This document shows positions 57,274-64,000 of a stretch of DNA of 64,000 nt, one piece after another. The translations under genes and the position numbers were made by a program. The stretch comes from Unio delphinus (lineage: Eukaryota; Mollusca; Bivalvia; Unionida; Unionidae), in the NCBI GenBank assembly GCA_029339505.1, contig JAQISU010000170.1:2312001-2376000 (forward strand), given 5' to 3'. Positions within the stretch are counted from its first letter, which is position 1, and each line of letters begins with the position of its first letter. The notes below the pieces were generated by a model. The model saw only the letters and a program-made list of their open reading frames with translations, did no database searches and had not been told where the DNA came from.

Positions 57274-57394
57274 GTATGTTCTTGAAGAAACACATCTTAT
57301 CTGCATGGTTTGTGTAAATGTTTTAAAAATGTTAAGTATATAACAAACTTATTGACTAAAAAGGGGATAATGTTTTAAATGTAATGTTACCACA

Positions 57395-57527
57395 TAGCTC
57401 ACAGTATATTCTTGCCTGTAAGTTGAGTCTAACTGCAGACAACATAAATCTGAACTTTCATACATAATGCACCTGATGATCACACACTGTATTGTTTTTT
57501 CTACTGATTACGCCTAACAAACTGCAC
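57395..57527. mobile_element. Hairpin MITE family, copy 4 (left half only)
   Basis: 'agctcacagtatattcttgc' to 'cctaacaaactgcac' repeats almost exactly the left half of copy 5 at 57862-57990. It stops abruptly where the SINE begins. Confidence 0.85.
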
Positions 57528-57861
57528 CGCTCCGGTGGCCTAGTGGTTAAAGTGTCATCCGTGAAAGAAAGTTAAAGTGTCATCCGTGGGTTCGATACCT
57601 GGCCGAGTCATACCAAATACTTACAAAAATGATACTAACAGCTGCCTTGCTTTATGCTCAGCATTAAGAGGTTAGTGTTAGGACTGGTCGACCTGGTGTC
57701 GGGATAATGTGACTGGGTGGGACATCATGCTACATGTCTGCAGCATGATGCCCCAGTGCTAGACATTACTATAAACTGCCTCACTGCAGATATCATAGCG
57801 ATATGACTGAAAAATTGTTAAAGCTACGTTAAAAATCCTAATCAAACAAACAAACAAATTT
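57528..57861 (+). repeat. tRNA-derived SINE, second family, with good polymerase III boxes
   Basis: The head reads 'gctccggtggcctagtggtt' (A box TGGCCTAGTGG) and 'gggttcgatacctgg' (B box GGTTCGATACC). Between them 'gttaaagtgtcatccgtg' occurs twice. The body matches the other second-family copies and ends in an (AAAC)n tail. It is flanked by two copies of a MITE half. Confidence 0.9.
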
Positions 57862-58085
57862 AGCTCACAGTATATTCTTGCCTGTATGTTGAGTCTAACT
57901 GCAAACAACATAAATCTGAACTTTCATACATAATGCACCTGATGATCACGGTCTGTGTTGGTTTTTCTACTGAATACTCCTAACAAACTGCACAGACCCA
58001 GATCTGCTGATGCATTATGTGATGGCAGATATAGATCTGTGCAGTTTGCAGTTGGACTCCGCTTATAAGCAATTATATGCAGTAC
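57862..58085. mobile_element. Hairpin MITE family, copy 5 (complete)
   Basis: It starts 'agtatattcttgcctgtatg' and ends 'gcttataagcaattatat'. Inner arms 'gtctaactgcaaac' and 'gtttgcagttggac' are inverted, and the loop has 'cccagatctgctgatgcatt' and 'ggcagatatagatctgtg'. It is the best-preserved member in the window. No coding capacity. Confidence 0.85.
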
Positions 58086-58929
58086 TGAATCAGTCTAAAA
58101 ATTCTTTTATTTACAATTGATTTTCACTATGAAGACCAAACTAATTCAGCTCTTATGTTGTTGCTTTTATAGTTGAAATAATGAAAATTCTCCATCTGCA
58201 GCCTATTTTTTTACATAGATGTATTTGTTCTTCTGCAATTCACATACAATGTTACAGACCCCAAAACTACTAATTTGATAAAGTTTGCATTTCATCTGCA
58301 GTTTGAAATACATTCAGAAATTGTCATTTGTGAAACGCTTTCGTATTTTATTTTGTATTTAGTTAATCGTTCATCATTCTTTTTTCTGCATTTTATTTCT
58401 TCAATTTCTTGGTTGAATATTCCACATTAATGTTAGGAAATTCTGCCACTGTTCAAATCCAGCCTTTTAGGGAAGGTGTAAATTTCATCTTTTCCTATCT
58501 ACATACCAATGGAGAAAGGGAAGAAACTTGTATCAATTATCTCCCCTTACCACTGCTAAATAGCAGCCAATCAACTAGATGCTTAGCAGTTTAAGCTATT
58601 GTTATATGATCAGCATCCTTCTGCACTTGATCTGCATGGAAATCTGTGTGTATGTTCTTTAGATACATATAGAAAGTAAGTTTTGTATGGTCAGTGAATG
58701 TCTTTGCAACAAATTAATGTCATTATTTGGGGGTTTTATCAGTATTCTTGTAAATTTTCATATTCTGTGGACTTATTATTTTATATCTTGTGCTGCATTG
58801 CAGTGTTGTTGGTGCTAATTGGTTGTTTTATTTGTGCACAATGCCTGTACTGTTTACTTTTTTTTTTCTCCAAATGTTATCATTGTTATATGTGAACACT
58901 TGTGAGTTATTTTCCGCAGCATTGTACAA
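58086..58929. other. Intronic stretch, nothing recognised
   Basis: No exon of the ORP gene could be found here, and no repeat with a second copy. Confidence 0.5.
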
Positions 58930-59069
58930 GAGTTTGAAGAGATAAGCTGAGTCAAAGTAGACAGAAAGCAACATCTTGAGCCTTTACCTGAAAATAATGT
59001 CTTCAGAGAGCATGATGATGTACATCATGATGGTTCACCATCTCCATCACCTGTTTCCATAGATGTTGC

Positions 59070-59439
59070 CTACTGTGCCTGCTTCAGTGAGAAGTACAGT
59101 GCATTTTGGAGATGCCAGTGCCAGACTCTTCCCAGGTGCGGTTTATGTCACAAATGCAGAGACTTGTGTAACAGATTCAGTCCCTGTATTTGTTGCACAT
59201 TTCCAATAGTGGCTTGGAAGTACCAGGAGAGTGTCCTCCAGTGTTCCACTGGTAGTCCAGTGGGTGTATCTATCCATGGATTGTCACTTGTGACCTGTAA
59301 ATCTGCAGGGTATTATACTTACCTTTGTAACCTATATTTCCAATCTTTTGTGCCGAATACTGCTGCTCTAGCTTTTGGGCATTCTGTTGGCACAACCAGT
59401 GTGATATTTGTACTCACTGGTAAAACTACCCTGGGATAA
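59070..59439 (+). pseudogene. Cys-rich open frame, unknown
   Basis: In the frame that includes the ATG at 59164, the sequence reads WRCQCQTLPRCGLCHKCRDL, then CNRFSPCICC, a dense cysteine cluster. It then continues as a hydrophobic, Ser/Thr-rich stretch to the stop at 59437-59439. It may be the zinc-binding start of the DIRS copy, analogous to 16136-16348, but the pattern is not clearly the same. Function unknown. Confidence 0.35.
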
Positions 59440-61847
59440 CTTTGCTATATCTTTAAAATACATGGGGTAGTTGACTATTATAGTATTTCTGTCTACCCTG
59501 TTTGTCCCAACCCCCTTAAAGCCACCTTGATAAACACTATTTAATATTAATCTAACATTATGTCGACAAGTTATTTACACATGAAATGATAAAAAAAATT
59601 GCAAAACTGTTATAAATAGTTTATAATACAGCAGCACATGGATAACATGGCATAATACTTCAAAACCTGTACTGCTGCTAAAGAGAACATTAAGAAAGCA
59701 CCAGCAAAGTGAAGAAGTACTACGGTGACCACACATAACCTCCCAAACATCGAACCTGATGACCAGGTTCTGTTAAATTACAGTATTTGGCAAAGTTTGG
59801 TGGCAAGTAGGATGACCACTTGCACTACTGCTGCAGCTGCAGGCAAGAGCACTTACTGACTTGCTAGGAATAAAAAAACTAACAATGGAGTGAGACTGAA
59901 AAAATAGCTCACCCCTCTGAGGTGCAACTGATCCAGAGATCTCGTTACAAAAATAAATCCCAGAAGGATAGAAGACAAAAAATTTATCAAACATTCTTTG
60001 CAAAGAGATCCAGTAGACAAAAAGAAGCCATGAACCATAGAGCCAGAGGTGGCCAGTTGGAAAGGCTCCAATTTTGTTTTCACCTTTGGATGTGGATTGG
60101 CAGCAAAATGGATGAGGTACTCTGGGATATAAAATATTCCAAAAAGAAACAAAACAGACACTCCAACTATGGTGAATGCATCAACACTTGCTACCACAGT
60201 CACCATCAGAGGGGATGGAAACTGTTCCGTTCCGTATCTAATGCATAACTTGGGTGCAGACCTCCCATCTCCAGCGTGCAGTTGCAGTTGATGTTGGAGA
60301 ATTCCGCATTTATAGCATCCTTAGTTAACAAGGATAATTACCTCCATGAAAGTAAAATGCATCAAATCAAATGTCGCTAAAAATATTTTGGCAGCTTCAG
60401 TGTTAAACACAGCTTTCTGGACGAATAGTGCATTTGGGTTTTTAAGATGGTAGAAACACGTATCTCAAAAAGAAAAAAAGACGTTTCCTTCCATCCACTG
60501 ACAATGCAATCTTCTTGATGAACACTGGAGACCATTTTGATCAACATATAAGAAGCTTGATTCAAAATACTGGTATTTTTGTATTTTATATGCTTGATAT
60601 GATTCATTGTTTTTTCATTTTGGAATTAGTATTTCATATGAAAGATGTATTTCATGAATTTTTTTTATTAAAAGTACAATACTAATCTTCCTGAAAAGCA
60701 CAAAGATTTAATCATTTTAAAAGAATATCTTGATAGGACTCAATATTTGTGTTGTATTTTTTGTATGGTATGTATTCTATGTTGTATTTTTTGTATTGTA
60801 TGTATTTTATTATATGTATTGTATATTTTGTAAGTATTTTTTTTTAAAAAAATGGATATTAGCACTAATCATTTTGAAAACACAAGGATTCATTTAAGTT
60901 TAAATCTTGATATTTGTATTTTATAAATTTTGAAAATAAAATTATTACAAATTTAATGTGGATGTCTCTTATCAAACGTAACAAAGACCCTGGGTATAAA
61001 TCCTATGGTCGTTATAAACATGCCCCACCCCCAAAGTTTTGTCAACATTGTCACCATGAACCTACAAACAGTAAAATATAGCTAAACTTTAAATTTCATA
61101 AATTTACCATTGTCTGCACTGAGAATAATGTAAAATTGATTACTAACATCCTGTAATTCTTGATAAGATTTCCAAAAGAAGAAAAAGTAAGAAAAGAAAA
61201 GAAATAATTGAGTTAACTATCCCTATGTATAAATTTAACAGGGTAGGTACTTTTGTTATTGTTTCTAACCTTGGTACTTTTATCATGGAGGTACAAATAT
61301 TATCTCACACTGGACTTAACCTTTTCACTAGTGATGATAGGTCCATCACTTTTTGGTGAGCCATGCTGCATGCTGCCTTTTTTGTTGGTTGCATACATTG
61401 TACTGTCAGTTTAGTTCAGCCATTTTACCACCAATTGTGTCCAGCCATCTACCAAGCCATGCTATTTGTCAAACTGGCTGTCCAACCCATTGCTGACCAA
61501 ACTGTCCAGCCACCCAGCCAGTACACTTTCTGGTCACCCTTCCAGCATTGCATGGGCAAGATTAGCTATACTGTTTGCTTGGCTGTCAGTTTAAGTGGCA
61601 AGTTTGTTCTTTATGGATAAATGCCACGCCATACACAGGGATAATGGAATTTCTTCATTCATCCAGGTAAGTTCTGTGCAGACATGGATAGAGTACCTGA
61701 CAAGGACATTCCTCACATTTAGATGAGGATAGCCTTAAATAGCATAGTCCAGCTGCATCATGGCACATACAGAGCTCAGGTTAAAAGTGGCTGTTCAAAA
61801 GATTAATAAGATTTTACCACCCTTAAAGTGCCTACCAATGCCATCTG

Positions 61848-62108
61848 AGGGGCCCTGAGTGGCCAAGTGGTCTAAAGCGCTTTCCGTTACGGATCACTGC
61901 CGTCTGACCTCTGTCTGCGTGGGTTTGAGTCTAAGATTCGGCTAATGTAGTTATGTGAGAAAGCTTGCCAGTAGCTTCTCGTGGGTAGGTGGTTATTTCG
62001 GGGGGTTTTCATGGGTTCTTCCTCCACCAATAATACTGGCCGCCATGTATAGCCTATTGTGTGCTGAAAAATGGCGTTAAACCCTAAAAAAACAAAAACA
62101 AAAAACTA
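61848..62108 (+). repeat. tRNA-derived SINE, first family, full length with target duplication
   Basis: The head reads 'ggggccctgagtggccaagt' then 'ggtctaaagcgc', with an A-box-like TGGCCAAGTGG and a B-box-like GGGTTTGAGTC. The body is the family consensus and the tail is A-rich with C (aaaacaaaaac). ACCAATGCCATCTG is repeated exactly at 61834-61847 and 62109-62122. It inserted into the decayed DIRS element. Confidence 0.95.
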
Positions 62109-62426
62109 ACCAATGCCATCTGTGAACCAAATCTGTAAGGTTAAGGCTTCAGTAGACATGACAGATGAGGGCAAACATCCTTTTTCTATCTGCTGCTTCA
62201 TTCAGCAAAGATCAAAAAGTTTTCTGATCATCTTTTGGACAAGACCCAAGACCACTAAGAATTTGATGGCTTTCTTTTCAGCAAGTAAGTTATAAGCATC
62301 ACTCTTTTCCTGCCAGTATGACACTCCCATGGAAATGTTGAGTACTGACAAATGAGCATTGATAAGAACATTGTGGCAGTGACCATGTTAAATCCAGCTG
62401 TTTTATGAGGAGGATCAGCTTAACGA

Positions 62427-62760
62427 ATGCATATCTTCACATCCATATTGTGTTTGCCAAGGAACATGTTACCAATACCAAGGAAAAATATTCCAATACT
62501 ATTCAGACTCAGCATCTGTCCAAGGTTGTTTCATGGAGACCATCAACTCTGTAGTCACCTTGTTCAGGCTGACTGCAGCATATTAGAGTACATCTTAAAA
62601 AAATACAGGGCTGGTTCATCTGTGATGGAGGGCAGGGAAATTCTGCTTTCCTTTTTGTTTCAGTTAGGGTTTCTAGTGAATCAGAAAAAGTGAGATCTCA
62701 ATCCATCTAAGTATTTGGTCCATCTAAATATGAAGTTTTTGACCAACCTGTTATTCACTT
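62427..62760 (+). pseudogene. DIRS reverse-transcriptase fragment
   Basis: Across frames the region reads NAYLHIHIVFAKEH (first palm block), then LFQLGFLVNQKK, a stop, and DLNPSKYLVHLNMKFLTNLL. The corresponding DIRS1 stretch at 17770-18080 is DMTNAYFHVPIHRV ... LGFLVNWKKSDLCPSQNF-VHLGMEFLTDL. The YLDD site itself has been lost. Dead copy. Confidence 0.8.
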
Positions 62761-63061
62761 CTCTGTCAGATACAGTGGTGTGGATAATTGTGTTCACGAA
62801 GTAATTTCCCAAAAGGGATTGGGTTTCTTTTAGAGCATTTTTGCAGTTCATCAACTTAATCCAAGTTTCATCAGATTTGATTCTTCTCATCTGCATTTTC
62901 ATGCACCCTTGTAGATGGCTTTACTGGTTGTGCCCTTTTACTGGACAGATTGCTCATTGACTTATGATCTCAGCCCAAAGAAAAACTTCCCGCATAAATA
63001 GCTCTGCAAACAATGTCCTGCCACTGGAATTCATCTGGAAAAGCTCCAGTTGGAAGTTATT

Positions 63062-63180
63062 GTGTGTATGGATACTAGTTAGTTTTAGGATTTCACCTAT
63101 TGCCCTGCTTCACCATGGTCTGTATGGATCCTAGTTGATTTTAGAAGTTCGCCTATTGCCCTGCTTTACCATGGTCAGCA
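63062..63180. repeat. 60-bp sequence in two tandem copies
   Basis: 'gtgtatggatactagttagt... ttcacctattgccctgcttc' is followed by 'ctgtatggatcctagttgat... ttcgcctattgccctgcttt', about 60 bp apart. It lies between the DIRS remnant and the LINE start. Confidence 0.8.
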
Positions 63181-63230
63181 GCAGATGTGGCCAGATGAAA
63201 CACCACTTTTTGAAATGAACAATGTAGTAA

Positions 63231-63764
63231 ATGCATTTCATTTGGCTTCCGGAAAGATGGCCGCCATCGCTTAATTGCTCGAGATTGGCTCTTCCGATTT
63301 TGTGCTATGTTTATGATATTTGTGCTTGTTCTCTATCATCGTCTACATTATTGTGTTTCATCATGCATTGGCTGTTCCGTTCGTATGTGTTAATTCATCT
63401 CCTTGTTTTGGAAACGAGAACAATTAGAATTTTTCTCAGCTGTTTTGTCGCAATGTTAAGACGTCATTTTTTTTTTAATAAACCGCCGTCACGTGACCGT
63501 TTACAATACGAGGGACCCTCATTAATTGGATTAAATGACCACACCTCGGTTCTAGATACTACACTGTGCTCAAGACTAAACAAACTGGGAATGCATTCAT
63601 CAATACTTAAATGTAAATGGAAGCGAAGAAATAAACATTCTTTCAAAGCTGGCCGGCGTAGAACAGGAAGAATTCCAGTTATCTCCCTTTTGCCAGTAAC
63701 AGACAAACAACTTAAAAATTCTGCTGTTAATTTTAATAACCTGGTTCAAATTCCTCTTAAATAG
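63231..63764 (+). pseudogene. LINE upstream open frame
   Basis: One frame of 177 codons is open from 63231 to the TAG at 63762-63764. Its C-terminal half reads DRLQYEGPSLIGLNDHTSVL and KCKWKRRNKHSFKAGRRRTG, basic and LINE-like. The first half looks like translated 5' UTR (hydrophobic, Cys/Leu-rich). The first residues are unlikely to be the true start. Whether it is a separate first frame or the beginning of the endonuclease frame, before a frameshift, cannot be told. Confidence 0.6.
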
Positions 63765-64000
63765 TCAACCGTTGTGTCAACTGTCCCAATGATACCACTG
63801 CATTATTCAACGCTCAATCAGTAGGATCACTGGAAAAGCACACAGAAATTGTTAATTTTATCAACGACCAGAATATTGACGTCTTCTTCCTGACAGAAAC
63901 TTGGTTACATTCGGCAGGTGATGAATCGAAGTGTGCGGATTTAACACCCAGTGATTACTCCATCAAGTCATTCCCCTGCAACTTTCGCTGAGGTGGAATT
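63240..64000 (+). mobile_element. 5' end of a CR1/L2-like LINE, running off the window
   Basis: After a short promoter-like start ('ggcttccggaaagatggccg', 63244-63263) comes an open frame with KAGRRRTGRIPVISLL, and from about 63770 the endonuclease begins: ALFNAQSVGSLEKHTEIVNF followed by INDQNIDVFFLTETWLHS. FLTETWL is the conserved catalytic Glu block of the apurinic-type endonuclease. One stop in the early endonuclease (TGA at 63989-63991) suggests that the copy is not perfect. It probably belongs to the same family as the minus-strand copy at 32774-35475, which lacks this 5' part; there is no overlap in the window to prove it. Confidence 0.85.
63246..63268 (+). promoter_or_regulatory. YY1-like and ETS-like motif at the LINE 5' end
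   Basis: The sequence TTCCGG followed by AAGATGGCCGCCATC places an ETS-type core (TTCC/GGAA) and a YY1-type site (AAGATGGCCGCC) side by side at the likely 5' start of the LINE. YY1 sites mark the 5' start of human L1 and many TATA-less promoters. The assignment here rests on motif similarity only. Confidence 0.45.

Larger units (their letters stand above)
58930..63060 (+). mobile_element. Second DIRS-type retrotransposon, strongly decayed
   Basis: The clear part is 62415-62760, where reverse-transcriptase motifs NAYLHIHIVFAKE and LGFLVNQKK...DLNPSKYLVHL match the DIRS copy at 17.7-18.1 kb across stops and frameshifts. Gag-like similarity (ADQTVQPPSQYTF... against RQTNQPAVPAVHMF...) is seen near 61490-61600. 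A Cys-rich stretch at 59070-59200 (CQCQTLPRCGLCHKCRDLC) may be its 5' part. The interval 59450-61300 has no recognisable homology. A SINE interrupts it at 61848. The left boundary is a guess. Confidence 0.6.

Noticed and set aside
59773..60206. Minus-strand frames with hydrophobic stretches suggesting a membrane protein
   Set aside because: Two overlapping frames without a recognisable motif, no splice or start evidence, and they sit inside a region that looks like transposon debris.

Overview
This is animal nuclear DNA, most likely from a bivalve mollusc. It is AT-rich, contains GT-AG introns of several kilobases, and carries no operon-like gene packing. It is dominated by transposable elements typical of marine invertebrates: tRNA-headed SINEs, a CR1/L2-type LINE with an (ATT)n tail, DIRS-type tyrosine-recombinase retrotransposons, hAT and pogo/Tigger DNA transposons, and many intronic minisatellites. 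Degenerate 'gagttattgccctt'-type repeats, which I associate with bivalve genomes, point the same way. The species cannot be named from the sequence alone.

I can support one host gene, on the + strand. It is an oxysterol-binding-protein-related protein of the ORP10/ORP11 class (OSBPL10/OSBPL11-like). Its PH domain is split over exons at 13123-13228, 20263-20310, 29236-29317 and 32298-32374. The linker/coiled-coil part follows at 37871-37927, 41644-41771, 55652-55754 and 57232-57273. All phases agree. The lipid-transfer (ORD) domain is not in the window, so the gene must continue past 64000. Two upstream exons, 1629-1733 (with a good start ATG) and 9927-9961, join in phase to the PH exon. They would give the protein an N-terminal helix like the Rab-binding helix of RIM/Piccolo/Slp proteins. 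If transcripts confirm this, it is an unusual domain combination. A 12-nt in-phase candidate microexon lies at 45960-45971.

Layout. 1-1.6 kb: LINE 3' end and (ATT)n/(AAT)n arrays. 1.6-9.9 kb: first exon and first intron with a Tigger element (3.3-4.2 kb) and a nested stack, in which a pogo-like copy (about 5.7-9.3 kb) is interrupted by an hAT transposon (5.8-8.0 kb) and a MITE (8.56-9.03 kb). 10.2-12.4 kb: rearranged LINE and a SINE. 13.1 kb: first PH exon. 13.9-20 kb: two SINEs and a decayed DIRS element (16.1-19.1 kb). 20.3 kb: next exon, then 59-bp and 28-bp satellites. 22.5-26.7 kb: pogo-like element containing an unusual unit with two 464-bp direct repeats. 26.8-27.3 kb: SINE inside an 85-bp repeat. 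29.2-32.4 kb: two exons and an hAT-like non-autonomous element. 32.8-35.5 kb: minus-strand LINE with readable reverse transcriptase. 37.9-41.8 kb: two exons, a 43-bp satellite and hairpin MITEs. 41.8-55.6 kb: large intron with SINEs, the second hAT-like copy, a pogo deletion derivative, a 2.5-kb 49/50-bp satellite and a ZBED-like hAT. 55.6-57.3 kb: two exons and a 37-bp satellite. 57.4-64 kb: SINE/MITE mosaic, a second decayed DIRS element and the intact-looking 5' end of a LINE running off the window.

The only working gene visible is the ORP gene. The rest of the open frames are transposon remnants or simple-repeat artefacts. No rRNA, stand-alone tRNA, CRISPR or prokaryotic feature was found.
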